In this document: positions 1 through 11,187 of the stretch, piece after piece
Position numbering within the stretch: the stretch's first letter is position 1
Layout: each line of letters begins with the position of its first letter
NCBI GenBank assembly: GCA_948146395.1
Contig: OX411549.1
Coordinates: 38,549,692-38,613,691, forward strand
Length of the DNA stretch: 64,000 nucleotides
From: Fragum whitleyi
Taxonomy: Eukaryota; Mollusca; Bivalvia; Cardiida; Cardiidae
Reading direction: 5' to 3'
Translations under genes and position numbers: made by a program
The notes under the pieces: model-generated
What the model was told of the DNA's origin: nothing
Seen by the model: the letters and a program-made list of their open reading frames with translations, nothing else
Databases searched by the model: none

Positions 1-240
1 GAGCTTTCCTTTTCTACTATTTTAAGACATTCATACATGTTGCCATCGAGTACGAATCAATTCAAATTGGACAAAACCTAGTTCTGTCATATTGTTAATG
101 AAAATGCTATACAATGCTTAAGATGCATTATGAGAGATTATTGTTTCATGGGAATTTTGAAGAGGGTACTTGATGAAACAAGATAAGTCAGTTAGTTCAG
201 AACGTTTCAAACTTGACCTTGATTGTACCGTAAACCTTAG

Positions 241-400
241 TACAGTTAAAAACATCTTGAATTTGACAGGATGATTAATTTTGAATTGATTTTGGAATGA
301 AATAGAATGAACGTGTGGAGCGAGTTTTGAGTGAAATGCATGGGAGGTAATCCATTAGCACTAAATTTGTTCAAGATGAACAAAATAAGCGAAATTTATA
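241..400 (-). repeat. Tc1/mariner-like MITE, partial copy 1
   Basis: Begins TACAGTTAAAAACATCTTGAA and continues through the family's right-end sequence (GGAGCGAGTTTTGAGTGAAAT) to a degraded central palindrome, then stops. Only the right half of the family described at 10533-10959 is present, in reverse orientation. Confidence 0.7.
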
Positions 401-476
401 ACCTCACTGTGGTCGTAACAGCACACTTTTTCTAAATGGGTAGGATAAACATCTAAACGGATGGCATTTACTCTCA

Positions 477-507
<31 letters not shown>
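477..507. repeat. C17 homopolymer followed by (CA)n
   Basis: A run of about 17 C bases leads directly into seven CA units. Simple-sequence DNA; the exact length is likely to be polymorphic or sequencing-sensitive. Confidence 0.9.
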
Positions 508-673
508 GCCCCCAAAAAGCAAATAAACTAACAAACTTAATTCTTAAATCTATTTTTCCTTACAATTCATACGCCACAAAGTGGAGTGAGTTAAATTAGA
601 GGCCCCATCTCACAACAGAATAGCAAAACCATTTTAAAAAGGGATATTTTGTTCAAAACCAACAACTTCATTA

Positions 674-1094
674 TGGCTGGATAAAATTTGCTTAAATTTG
701 ATCAGAATTTAGACAAATGTTCCTACTAGGTACTACTACAACATTAGATATAAAACTCAGTCCCGAAACAATCAATTTCCATTTATTTTGTCAACATACA
801 TGTCAAACCGGTTTGGTCTGTTTTTTTTTTTTTAAAAAAAATGTTAGGCATTGTGCAATATCTCACCATAATATTAAGAAATACATTTTGCGATTTATTT
901 CAAATTATAGCCTTTTCGAATTCAATGATCTATAATAAATTACTAAATATTTATCATTTTGTGAAATAAAAATTGATATATTGCTAAACAACCTGAACGT
1001 GTTTATACCAACGGTTGTAGTAGTACCTGGGTAGTAACTGGGTAGTACTTCAGACTGTACTTTGTTAAAATAAAAGCTAACTTTATCCAACAGT
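674..1094. repeat. Fold-back element with ~85-bp inverted arms
   Basis: The left arm (about 674-745, GGATAAAATTTGCTT and GGTACTACTACAAC) recurs inverted at about 1005-1094 (GTTGTAGTAGTACC and AAGCTAACTTTATCC). The AT-rich middle contains no credible gene. Probably a non-autonomous DNA transposon; no target duplication was confirmed. Confidence 0.55.
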
Positions 1095-1096
1095 CA

Positions 1097-1630
1097 TGCA
1101 ACTGCTTGTTCTGTACGAAATGACCCTTTTCCACAATGTTTTGGCTATACCGTTATAGCAATTGCACTCTTATGTTGCTTATCTACTTCTAGTCACAAAA
1201 AGTTTCAATTTTATAAATAATATACCTGGACAAACTGCTATTTCTTGAAAAATGAAGTGCCCTGAAAATTGGGTCTCAAACACTTTACATGCACATTAAG
1301 TTTATCAGAAGTGCTGACGCTTTTTACCATTTTAACTATTTCTTTGATAATCAAATTACGTGTACTGGTGCATGAATATCTTACAGAATTCAATGTATTG
1401 ATAAATGCTTTCTATGACATGCAAATGGGTTTGAGCTCGTAACCAATGATTACTTGTTCAAAGTACTCAATGTATACTAATGTAATTGTTTGTTAATAGT
1501 ATACAAAATGCTAAAAGACTAAATATGTAAGAATGGATCATCGGAAAAAGATTCGAAACAGCGACCCTAAGATCTATTCCAACTGAGACAAAAGATAATG
1601 TTACATTTGTGAAGGGTTGATTCTTATTTA
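1097..1630. other. AT-rich stretch, nothing recognised
   Basis: No open frame with coding character, no RNA gene and no clear repeat was seen. It lies 3' of the coding exon on the minus strand and probably forms part of that gene's first intron. Confidence 0.5.
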
Positions 1631-1702
1631 CTAGTAGATGTCAAGGAACATCATGAAAGTATCAGAGGCATACAATTCAATCTGCAAATCGTAAAATCTT
1701 AC

Positions 1703-2236
1703 CGGTTTCGAGTTTCGACGACGACTTGACTTGAGTGCATTGTCGAAAGCCTGAAGGGATTGTATCTTTTTCAGCCACTTTTTTCGTCGCAGAAATATCG
1801 GATTCTTTAATGCCCGCTTTGTTTGGTTATCGGTATTATTTGGTTGACTTAGGAAGCTGGAAAGCGATACAGTCTTCCATAGTTTTCTCTTCTCTTGACC
1901 GGAAGTTCCGGCTGCGTTGCCTTGTGTTCGATTTTCTAATCTACTTTCTTTAACAGATCCCAAAGGACCGGAAGTCGTCAGACTACTAGAACGACCTAGC
2001 GTGTCACGTGACGTCGATGGTGGAGTCGTCTTGTTGGTGAGACTTGGGTGTCTCGTTTGTCTATTATTGCACGCGAGAATTGAGTCTCTTGATAACTTCC
2101 TGTGAGTTGTGAATACTAAATCAGACAGCGATCCTCGCTTACTTGTCAAATATTCCGAAACTGACTCTCGTCTGGATATTTTCGTCGGTGTTTGAATAGC
2201 GTCTGAATCGCTGTACAGTTGACGCCTCTCCATCAT
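1703..2236 (-). CDS. First coding exon of an unrecognised Ser/Arg-rich protein
   Basis: This exon encodes 178 codons from ATG at 2236 (ATGATGGAGAGG); an in-frame TAG lies a few codons upstream, which supports this start. The exon ends in ...AAA CCG at 1703, directly before GTAAGA, a good splice donor, in phase 0. The open frame continues about 23 codons past the donor, but that part is probably intron. The protein is hydrophilic and rich in Ser, Arg, Thr and Lys. RRESVSEY, RGSLSDL and RKLSRDS resemble basophilic kinase sites, and the C-terminal part is very basic (FLRRKKWLKK, KSSRRRNSKP). No signal peptide, membrane segment or catalytic motif is visible. Base composition is richer in GC than its surroundings, as expected for a real exon. 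The remaining exons would lie below position 1 or were not recognised. I do not recognise the family; a disordered cytoplasmic or nuclear protein is the most that can be inferred. Confidence 0.6.
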
Positions 2237-2352
2237 TAATACTAGTAACTAGGTTCCAACAGAATCATAGAAGTGGAAAATTAGTTCTTAAAATAAGATA
2301 CATGTATAACCGGACAATCATGTTCGCCCCTAAGATATATTATTATGATATT

Positions 2353-2610
2353 TGAGCCTGTGTATGACATTTCAAACAATTCCAAATGTGCGCAAAGCAA
2401 AGCTTCTGGTCAGACTGTGCGGCTGCACAGTCTGACCAGAATCACAGTCTGACCAGAATCTTCACTATGCGCTATATAGATAAAAAAAGGTCTTAATCCA
2501 CCTTCATGCAGTCATCATATATTATTATTGCGTCGTGTCCTTGTCAACGCTACCAATCGTTTGTACCTCGCGCTGATGTGAAATTGTTGGAATTATCACA
2601 CACAGGCTCA
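2353..2610. repeat. Fold-back MITE, TGAGCCTGTG ends, copy 1
   Basis: Starts TGAGCCTGTGTATGACATTT and ends with the inverse (...ATTATCACACACAGGCTCA). Inside is a second, nearly perfect palindrome, CTGGTCAGACTGTGC-GGCT-GCACAGTCTGACCAG (2406-2439). The same two-level layout recurs at 4102-4341 and 56651-56895, with a half copy at 3929-4033. Confidence 0.75.
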
Positions 2611-3480
2611 TTTCACATCATTAAAACAAGTACTGTTTACTTAGATACCGTCTCATTGAGACACGCATTGTTAAAATCCACCTATTAACCAATTACATTA
2701 AGCAATATGATTTAAATAGCTTTCTTCGTTGATTTTGCTTGGACATGCTCCATGTTACAGAATTAATCAGAAACATATTCCAATTCTTTCTGAAAGTTTT
2801 CCTAATCAAAGTTCACTAGATACAACACAAAAAGAATTCCATTGTTCTTTGGCGATCCCAAAGATGAAGCACGATCAGAAGTAGACCACAACCGTTCCTT
2901 TTATTGCTATAATTAATCAGCAAGAACGCAAATAGTTCTACCGGTTTTATTGTCTTTTGTGTGACAATCTAGTCGCTTATTATAGACAGATTACAAGTGT
3001 TTACAAATACGCGATGGAGGGGACCCTACGACGATATGATAAGGGCCGCAGCATATAAGAAAGGTCCAAGGTACAATAACTTCACTACCCACAGGTGATT
3101 TGTTTGTTTGAACGGGCTCTTATGTCGCTTTCAATAATCTTTCCTTAATATGGAATGTGGCGGCTGGAGCACCTTCCAATAGATTCGTTGCATTTCTCAA
3201 CCAGTACTACCATTACATGTTTCCCGGCCTCAAGTTGCTATCCCGCATAGGTCTGCAATAGTCAACCTATTATCGGCGGACAAATAGTCGAAATGGATGA
3301 TTGACGCCGTCGGGATACCCACAGGTGAAGCCAAATACATATCTCTTGTTCGTCAAATTTGAAGCTCATTATTAATCTTTTCAAAATTTACCTATATTAT
3401 TATATGCATAGCCACGTTATCGGCAAGATGGTTGTACAATAGAAATAGAGCTGTTATCTTGAAAACAAAAGCATGTATGA
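2611..3480. other. Intergenic, no gene seen
   Basis: AT-rich sequence without coding character. The words ACCCACAGGTGA occur twice (near 3088 and 3317), perhaps an old repeat. Otherwise nothing recognised. Confidence 0.45.
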
Positions 3481-3868
3481 TAAAAAACATCGTGAAATTG
3501 ACATTCATCTCGACCAAAACAATTCAAAATCTTTTTCTCAGCACTCTAATCATTCATTCTATTCATACACTCACTCAAATACTACGCGAAATCGTTCAAA
3601 AAGCTTCGAAATCGTTCAAAAATGCTCGACATTTTAATCAAATCGATCAATTAGTTGCATGATTTTATTTTCTTGTGTTAATTTTTTTAAAAAAAACCCG
3701 TAGATTTTATTATTTTGAGGTAAAAAAATATCGCTAATATCGTCCTATTGGATTATGCTTTGCCCCCTTGAATTCATTCAATACTCGCTCCACACCCTCA
3801 TTCATTTTCTTTTAAAAATTATTCCAATTTCTTTCAACTTGTTAATCTCACGATGTTCTTGAATGTAT
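3481..3868 (+). repeat. Tc1/mariner-like MITE, copy 2
   Basis: Runs from AACATCGTGAAATTGACATT to CTCACGATGTTCTTGAATGTA. The CATTCATTCTATTCATACACTCACTC left body and the ACTCGCTCCACACCCTC right body are typical of the family, but the central palindrome is degraded. Confidence 0.75.
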
Positions 3869-3928
3869 AGAGTGTAATTGGAAGATTGTCTGACTGTATA
3901 AAGATACCTTGATGCCTTATTTATAAAG

Positions 3929-4033
3929 AAAGCGCAAAGTAAAAACTCTGACAAGACTGTGCAGGAGCGCAGGTTGACCACAGCCTTTGCTTAGCGCACA
4001 TTTGAAATGTTGGCATTATCACGGATAGGCTCG
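3929..4033. repeat. Half copy of the TGAGCCTG fold-back MITE
   Basis: Contains the inner GACAAGACTGTGCAGGAGCGC segment and the right arm (GCGCACATTTGAAATGTTGG...ATAGGCTC). The matching left arm is missing, so this is a truncated copy sitting next to the fuller one at 4102. Confidence 0.6.
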
Positions 4034-4101
4034 AATATTCTAAGATAATACAGACGAAACACAATGCACTCTAATATCTATGTAACCAAAGAAATGACAA
4101 A

Positions 4102-4341
4102 TGAGCCTGTGCGTGACATTTCCAACATTTTCATGTGTGCGTGTAAGACAGATATTTAGTTGTTATAACAAGCACACGCCGCATTTAAAAATTTCTCTGA
4201 CTGTGGTCAGAGACATGAGGTCCAAAGCTATCTTTACAGCGCGTAGTGAAGACTCAGACCAGACTGTACACATGCACAGGCTGGTCTGAGTCTTAACGAC
4301 GCGCACATATGAAATTGTCGGAAATGTCACGCACCGACTCA
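4102..4341. repeat. Fold-back MITE, TGAGCCTGTG ends, copy 2
   Basis: TGAGCCTGTGCGTGACATTT at the left pairs with AAATGTCACGCACCGACTCA at the right. A nested palindrome, GACTCAGACCAGACTGTAC-ACAT-GCACAGGCTGGTCTGAGTC, occupies the centre (about 4250-4293). The overlapping short open frames on both strands are products of the palindrome, not genes. Confidence 0.8.
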
Positions 4342-5059
4342 AATTATAAAACACGTTGTATTATCATCTAACGTTTGATTTGCAAAACTGGATGGAATCG
4401 AAACCTTAAAACTTTGTCAACTCCAAAAGACACAAGAGAAAAATATCTAAAATATAAAGCACAGTATCAAAGATCCCAAGACTGTTAAATTTTCCAAAGT
4501 GTCCACGAGGTTCTTATCCTGTCCTTATTATCACTGTGCTGTTATTTTCAAAACAAGATCTGTTCACGAATCAGTCGCACCGAGATTAAAAATTAACATT
4601 TTTCACATAGAAAACTTGTAATTAATTCATTAATGAGTACAATGCCTTTGCGAAAATCAATAAAGTCGTCTTTGACTATGATGTCAAAATGTGATTACCT
4701 ACTTGTATTATATTCTTATTTTAAATACCATTTTACAGTTATCTTAATGGCTCATCTTTGTATAGAAAATTGGATAATTATGATGAAAACTCATGGGGAC
4801 ATCCAGATGTATCACACGAATGTTTTCGCAATACCTTTTTTCAAAACATTATTCTATGTTATTATTCATCTGAGTCTGACAGGGCGTGGCTAAGCCGTGG
4901 CGTAATTTGGCGAGTTACCTTTTGAATATTTTGGGTTCTTCATTAAGTTTATTGACGCTTATCGTAATTGCGTTTAAAAAGCTGTATCCTAAATTGCATA
5001 CAAAATGGACAAGAGTGGCTTGAACAAAAGGCGTTGTTTATGTTAGCTTTAGAAAATTG
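4342..5059. other. Intergenic, no gene seen
   Basis: AT-rich sequence without recognisable coding, RNA or repeat structure. An 86-codon open frame at 4633-4893 has no motif or codon bias and is treated as chance. Confidence 0.45.
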
Positions 5060-5370
5060 ATACATCTCCTCCTTCCAAATCATTGGGCGAATTTCAATCA
5101 AACTTGGCATCAATGGTTTTGGAATACATTTATCAAAAGTTTAAAGCTAAATATTAAATAGTCCCGAAATGTGTGCATTGCAGGATTGGGCTTAATTTTA
5201 CTTTGAAATCTTTAATAATCTTTCCCTGGACCAATAGGCCAACAATACCTTACCTAAGCACGAATGTTTCTTTTGATGCCCCTTAAAAAAACCCTTTAAT
5301 ACAATGTTCCTCTAACTCATCTTATATTATTCAGGTGAGCGATCTAGAGCGGTTCTGGCCTTCTTGTTTG
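5060..5370 (+). mobile_element. Hairpin-bounded bivalve element, 5'-truncated
   Basis: Contains one body unit (ACATCTCCTCCTTCCAAATC...TTTCAATCAAACTTGGCAT) and the characteristic right end CAGGTGAGCGATCTAGAGC...GGCCTTCTTGTTTG. The GCTCAC hairpin head is missing. Same family as 54881-56023 and 59171-61350. Confidence 0.7.
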
Positions 5371-6150
5371 ATTTCATTTGAATGGTATTTATTGCCTCTT
5401 TGAATAATATTTCAGTGGTATAGTAGCGGCCGTAGCACCTTCTCATGGAATCCTGGTTAATCTAAGACAGGCACTAAGAATACTTTCCGTACCAGCCCCC
5501 AGCATCTCATCAAACTTGAATAATTATGATAAATCCATTTTGACAATTCGCAACAAATTGTTTCAGATAGTGGACTCGTAAGAGTTCCGAAACGTTTCGG
5601 AAGTCACGAACTCTAAAACTGTTAACAAAGGTTTCTTAATGACTTCATCAGGAAACCTTGGTTTACATTTTGAAAGATCGTGAGTTCCGGAATGTTGCGT
5701 AACTATTACTGGTCTACTACACGGGTCCTTCACCTCAATAACAATATCAATCATGAATCTTTAGAACATGTCAACAGATGCAATTAAGTCAGAAAATGTG
5801 ACAGTTTTGGAGTCACCTCAGCATGATTTATTTATTTTATATGGATGGGGGTATTTTGTTGTCCTCAGTATTTGCTAAACGGATTATCGTTTATCCCTCA
5901 TCTGACAATAATCTTATAACCAAGAGTTTCTATTTCATTTAACTGATAAATTATTCGATCGACCTGGTCGGGTCAAGAAGATCATATAAAATGAGACCCG
6001 TCAAACGAAAAGGGACCATCTGGGGACTCCAAAATTCAATTCTGAAAAAGAAAATATTTAGAAAATGTCAGCAAATAGTCATAAATTTTCTAAATTTATA
6101 TATAAAAGGATATAAAGAATTAGAATTCTAGATGTAGCGAATCATCCGCT
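5371..6150. other. Intergenic, no gene seen
   Basis: AT-rich DNA with no supported gene. A 63-codon minus-strand frame at 5563-5754 lacks features of a real exon. Confidence 0.4.
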
Positions 6151-7197
6151 ATCGAATTACAGCCCCATGCCAAAAGTGAGTCAAGTTTTTTAATGGCCGC
6201 GTATTGTTGAAAAAAAATTAAACAATCTTTAACAAATGAACTTACCCTCTGATGATTCGGAATTGACTTTGAAATGTTGTTGCTCATTAGTTTTAAGCAT
6301 CTACTAGCAAAAAATAGTGAGTTTATTTGTGTTGGAGCTCTGATTAAACAATAATCAGACATCAGTCAAGGCATGGTGGAATTTGTCTTTGATGTCTTTG
6401 ACACCATGTATCAGGTAAAATATAATTATCACGAAATACTCCCAACAATTTCAACGAATTTCATTTTCAGATAAATCAGGGTCCTTTGCTGGTCAGCTGA
6501 GTCGAATTTTACATCCCCATGTTTCCATTCCTCTTAGATCTTGGGCGATAAATATGGGCATAGTCGTATTTGAAGAGTCTGAGATAGATTTTATTATTCT
6601 AAGCCCCCCTGATGACAAATCTGTTCATCTTCTGTTTTAATTTACACTTGAGAATATGTTTTTCCTCCTAAACAATCCAATTTTTTAATTCTTCGCCATG
6701 CGGTGTATTCCAACACCATATTTCAAAACACATCAACCAAAAACGTTCACTTTTTTTGCTCTAAAAATCAGCTTCCAAGCTAAAAACATTTCTTCAATTG
6801 TATCTCTATTCACTTGTTATTTTAAATTACACTAAACCAAACATTCAAGTTTATTTAAAGATGTGGATACTTCCCTGGCTTATTATCCACTCACCAACAA
6901 TTAAAAATATCCCATTTTATCAAGCTAGGTCGGTCCTTTTTAGAGGTTAAATAAGATTCACATATGTTAAACTTAAAGCGCTGAAAAACTTCAATACACA
7001 ATAAATATTACAAGAAATAGTACACACCAATCTAAAAATAGACCAAACATACTAATTTTATCACATAAACTTTGCATTGACAGGTTTAACTCAGATAAAA
7101 TCCTGTTTAAGTTTACCAATGATGTGTATTGATAACAAATTTACAGCGCCGCCATTAAAAAACTTGACTCACTTATGGCATGGTGCTGTACTTCGAT
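6151..7197. repeat. Pair of 51-bp inverted repeats about 950 bp apart
   Basis: The segment at 6151-6201 (CAGCCCCATGCCAAAAGTGA, TTTTTTAATGGC) recurs inverted at 7147-7197 (GCCATTAAAAAACTTGAC, GGCATGGTGCTGTA) with a few mismatches. The spacer is AT-rich and without a clear gene. Could be the ends of a decayed transposon or two independent copies of one repeat. Confidence 0.6.
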
Positions 7198-8373
7198 CCT
7201 GGTCATGCTGTGGAATCGTTGTCTTCACAGTCCTAAAGCTACTTCGTGGGATCACAGGGGTCCCGAAAAAAAACCCTCATGAACTAGAACATATTTACAC
7301 ACAGATTATAAACAATAAAACAATTAATCTAGGTACATTTTTCAACTTTGATTTACATTTGTGGTTAGTAAGGTCCATGGTAACATTTGTAAACGTAGTG
7401 TACGCATTTCATCTAAGAAAAATTCTTCAGAGTCTGACATATTAGACCTGATTCTGGTCCCCAGCACTAAATTTAAAAAGTCGGTGCTCGGGGCCAGCAC
7501 CAGCTCGATAACGGCGTCTTTAGGAAGCTGTAAGGCTAGAGAGTTAAGAAAACGCGCCAAATGTACATTCAATGATATTGTGTTTCAACTCATCGACAAA
7601 TAACCGATCACATTTTCCGCACATCCTAGGTTCATGGCAGGGGACAGATACCCCCAATTTGGCCATAAATGCCAAATTATGGGGAGGTAAACCCCTTCCA
7701 TATAAAGTATATAATGAACACGGAGTTATATATCTCTATGGAGTGCGCTGAACCGGTTAAAGTCCATTTCTCGTATTCTAACAAAAAAATCGCATGTTTC
7801 GCGAGAATGAATGGATGCATAGACAAAGTGCTTCCTTACACCTTTATGTGGCAAGAAAACAGTGGTCGTTTAGAAACATATTAAGTAGGAACGTTAAATT
7901 GTACTCGGAAAGCAAATTCCATAAATCTGGAATGAACCCTTGTGTATATCTGGTAGGGTTATAAATGTAATTCAATTATTTTCATTAAATGTTCTTAATC
8001 AATAGTCCAATCCCTTGAGCATGTATCGTTTGTAAGCAATTGATACTTTGTTTTGCTAAAATAGGCTTCGATGTTTTACCCAATAGAATTCTTAAAAAGA
8101 TATCCTAAGTCTCAAAAGCTTTTCAGAACAAAATATTTAAGTTCATCCATAATCCATGACAAACAAGATGTGTATGTTAAAAATGAATGGCCCCGTCACT
8201 GCCTTTATTAGAAATTTTCAACATGTCTGACATTGAAAAATAACCTTTACAGATGACCACGACATTCAGTAGCACCAACAGAAAGGTCTTGGCACAAGCA
8301 TTAATTACTCAGGCGACATCTTTTATATTATGAAGTATTGAATCTCTTGTCTTTTGCGGAAGAAATCATTATG
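7198..8373. other. Intergenic, no gene seen
   Basis: Several short overlapping frames (7077-7603 plus, 7342-7572 minus, 7669-7884 plus) were inspected. None shows a domain, a signal peptide or splice-site-supported exon structure. Confidence 0.4.
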
Positions 8374-8381
8374 AGCAATGA

Positions 8382-8408
8382 AGAAATTGCTTGTTACAAG
8401 CAATTTCT
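8382..8408. repeat. Short hairpin family AGAAATTGCTT, copy 1
   Basis: AGAAATTGCTT-GTTAC-AAGCAATTTCT is a perfect 11-bp stem, followed by CCATTCTCCACGATGTTTTCT. Stem and trailing sequence recur at 27914-27960; a weaker version is at 34034-34061. Confidence 0.7.
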
Positions 8409-8760
8409 CCATTCTCCACGATGTTTTCTGAATCAATTATTTTCGGGGACTTCAAACAGTAGAATTGTAGACGAATGATTAAAAACTAAAGCACTTTTGG
8501 AAGGCCACGCTCATAAATATTACGATGTTTCTAAATCTGTCAAAGATCGTAAAATTTCTCAATATTACCTTTTAAAGAGCCCTCAGAATGCGATATTATT
8601 TTGAAGGCTCGATGGATGGCATAAAAAAACTTGTTCAACATTGAAGCTATAAAGCAAAATAGTAAAACTCAAATGAATAGATCGCCAGTGTACAACAAAA
8701 ATGCTTGATTAAGAAACTGCCACTTGGATTATACAATACTAGTCCTGCGACCATGTGCAT

Positions 8761-9166
8761 TACAGTTAGTAACATCGTAAAATTGGCATTTACCTCAATC
8801 AAAACCATTCTTAATCATTCATTCAGCGCTCCATTTATTCATTCAAAAACGCTAAAAAATCACTTAAAAAGATAAGATTAACTACATTCAAAATAATGAT
8901 AGCTAGAAAAACACAATTTCACTGACATATTTGAACGTATAAGCGTCTAATTGGTTCTTGAAGAAAAAAATTGTATACAAATTGTAAGCATATTTAATTA
9001 TAGGGAGGTATTAAATATAGCTTTTTTGTTCATCTTGAACAAAATTAGCGATATTGAATTTCCTCCCTTGAATTTCAGTCAAAACTCGCTCCATACACTC
9101 ATTCAATTTCATTCCAAATTAATTCCAAAACCATTCATCTTGTTAATATACGATGTTCTAAACTGT
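8761..9166 (+). repeat. Tc1/mariner-like MITE, copy 3 (full length)
   Basis: Starts TACAGTTAGTAACATCGTAA and ends GATGTTCTAAACTGTA. Contains the central palindrome TTGTTCATCTTGAACAAAATTAGCGATATT and the family's two asymmetric bodies. About 406 bp. Encodes no protein. Confidence 0.85.
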
Positions 9167-9250
9167 AGGCTTTATAGAATAAATATTCCAGATGCAGATG
9201 CGAACAGTTTCGACCCTGTTTAACCAGCACAGAATGGGCGCTCTGGCCAG

Positions 9251-9379
9251 CCTAGCAATCAGGATGAAAACGCTTGCGAAACTTTTTGCAAACTGTTCCC
9301 CGCTTTGCAAGTAATTGTGTGTGTTATGCGTGGTACAATTGGCAAGCGGTTTTGCGAATGTTATTATCATGATCGCAGG
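9251..9379. repeat. CACGTG-type fold-back family, diverged copy 1
   Basis: CCTAGCAATCAGGATGAAAAC at the left mirrors GTTATTATCATGATCGCAGG at the right, with GCAAACTGTTCCCCGCTTTGC in the middle. Diverged member of the family seen at 11188, 29007, 31019 and 35690. Confidence 0.55.
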
Positions 9380-10429
9380 GCTTATTCGATATAATATATA
9401 TTTCGATTCTTCCTAAAAGCTGCATTGTTGCAATAAAAGAAACTAAATAATCTTTTTATCAAAGCAAGTTTTCGAACTCTTGCTTCAACAAAATTCTTGT
9501 TGTGGTCTTAACAGCCACTTGCATTAAAAACGTACAACTAACAACATCTTTGGCAAGGTATCCTCTTTTCTCCTAGATTCATGCATCTTAATGATAACAC
9601 CCTTGTGTACATTGATGAACAGTGAACATCAAAATAACTTCTTGATTTTCTATTCAATAGATATGTTATCTAATGTAAAATAAATAAAAAATAATCATAG
9701 TCAACAAATTTATTTCAATATTTTTTCTCTAAAGTGCACTGGGGTTGCCAGTCTAATTCTGACAAGTGTTTCTCATTGGATTCATGCATCTGTTTGAGGG
9801 AGCTTATTTGGGATTATTACATAAAATTTTCTTCAAAATAATAATTATGTAGATTAGTCCACGTGATGATTTTCAAAGTTTTGATTTGCACAAGTTGCAG
9901 ACACAGATATTATTTTCAAAGATGGTATAACGAGGTTAGTCGGCCATCTTAGGAAAGTCGGTAATTTCTTTCAATTCATTAATTATTTGCTTATACTGCG
10001 AAAGAAAACATAATCCTTTTTTTTCTTCATTTTTCACACAAAGTTAAACTTAACACTGTTAGGTTTTACAAAAAAATCCTCATAAAAATAGAGATCTGGC
10101 ATGCACAAATCCAATGAGAAGGCACGAATTGATGAGAAACGGGGATAAATGATATTGAAATGATTTTGGAATGAAATTGAATGAGTGCGACAAATAAGAT
10201 TTGATGGGGAGTATAATATTGCTATTTTCGTGCAAATATAACCGTTTGAAATTCGCGATATTTTTTCGCCCAATGCTTTTATTTTTTGTGTGACTTCACG
10301 GACCAATGAGACGCTTTAAAACCCGCACTAGCTAAGAAAAAAAAAATTTAAATTAATAATTTAATCGATATGAAAGAAATGTCGATTGTTTTAAACCATT
10401 TAAAACCTTTTGTTTTAGCAATTTCGGAA
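9380..10429. other. Intergenic, no gene seen
   Basis: AT-rich DNA. Near 10130-10190 a short stretch resembles the MITE right end (GATTTTGGAATGAAATTGAATGAG) but is too short to call confidently. Nothing else recognised. Confidence 0.4.
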
Positions 10430-10532
10430 CGTTTTTGATTGGAGTGAGTGGTTTGAATGCAAAGAATAAAGCATTTTTGAGCGATTGAGAATAGTTTTGA
10501 TCGAGATGTATGTCAATTTCACAATGTTGTTA
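10430..10532 (-). repeat. Tc1/mariner-like MITE fragment, copy 4
   Basis: Left end of the family in reverse orientation (GATTGGAGTGAGTGGTTTG...GTCAATTTCACAATGTTGTTA). It directly abuts the full copy starting at 10533, so the two left ends face each other. Confidence 0.75.
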
Positions 10533-10959
10533 TACAGTTAGTAACATCGTGAAATTGACATACATCTCTATCAAAACCATTCTATATCACTCAATCGGCG
10601 GTCCATTCATTCATTCCAAACACTCACTCAAACCATTCAAAAACGCTCAAAATCACTAAAAATGATAAGATCAACAGCTAACATCAAAATAAAAATTGGT
10701 AGAAAAATCACATAATTCATTTTTTAAGCGTATTACGCGTTTGTTAAGAAATAGAAAGCTATTCATTGAACCTATATGCATTTTTTATTAAAGGGATGTA
10801 GATAATATCGCTAATTTTGTTCATCTTGAACAAAATTAGAGATATTTGAAAAAATCCCTTTAATTACGCTCAAAACTCGCTCCAAACACTCATTCATTCT
10901 CATTCCGAAATCATTCCAAAATCATTCACTTTGTTAATTTCACGATGTTATTAACTGTA
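10533..10959 (+). repeat. Tc1/mariner-like MITE, copy 5 (reference full copy)
   Basis: 427 bp from TACAGTTAGTAACATCGTGA to CACGATGTTATTAACTGTA. Inverted ends read CAGTTARTAACATCGTGAAATT with TA at each outer edge, as expected for Tc1/mariner target duplications. The left body is CATTCATTCCAAACACTCAC and the centre is the palindrome CTAATTTTGTTCATCTTGAACAAAATTAG. The right body is CTCAAAACTCGCTCCAAACA. No transposase is encoded, so movement would need an enzyme in trans. Confidence 0.9.
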
Positions 10960-11043
10960 TTTTTCAGGTTCTTTTGTATTATTTAATGACATGTTCACTT
11001 TTTTCTGTCCAACCTGTTAAATCAACTGTATTCGGATACACTA

Positions 11044-11150
11044 GTACAGTTAAGAACATCGTGAATTTGACTAGATGAATGATTTTTGAATGATATTGAA
11101 TAGGTGTGGGGGGTGAGCTTTGAGTGAAATTCAAGGGTTGTAGTTCTAAT
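11044..11150 (-). repeat. Tc1/mariner-like MITE fragment, copy 6
   Basis: TACAGTTAAGAACATCGTGAA followed by the reversed right body (GAGCTTTGAGTGAAATTCAA), truncated before the central palindrome. Confidence 0.7.
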
Positions 11151-11187
11151 AACTTGGTATTCAACGTAAGCAATTGTATTCACCAGA

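Noticed and set aside
7077..7603. Overlapping plus-strand frames as a small gene
   Set aside because: No motif, and part of the first is the inverted repeat arm shared with 6151.
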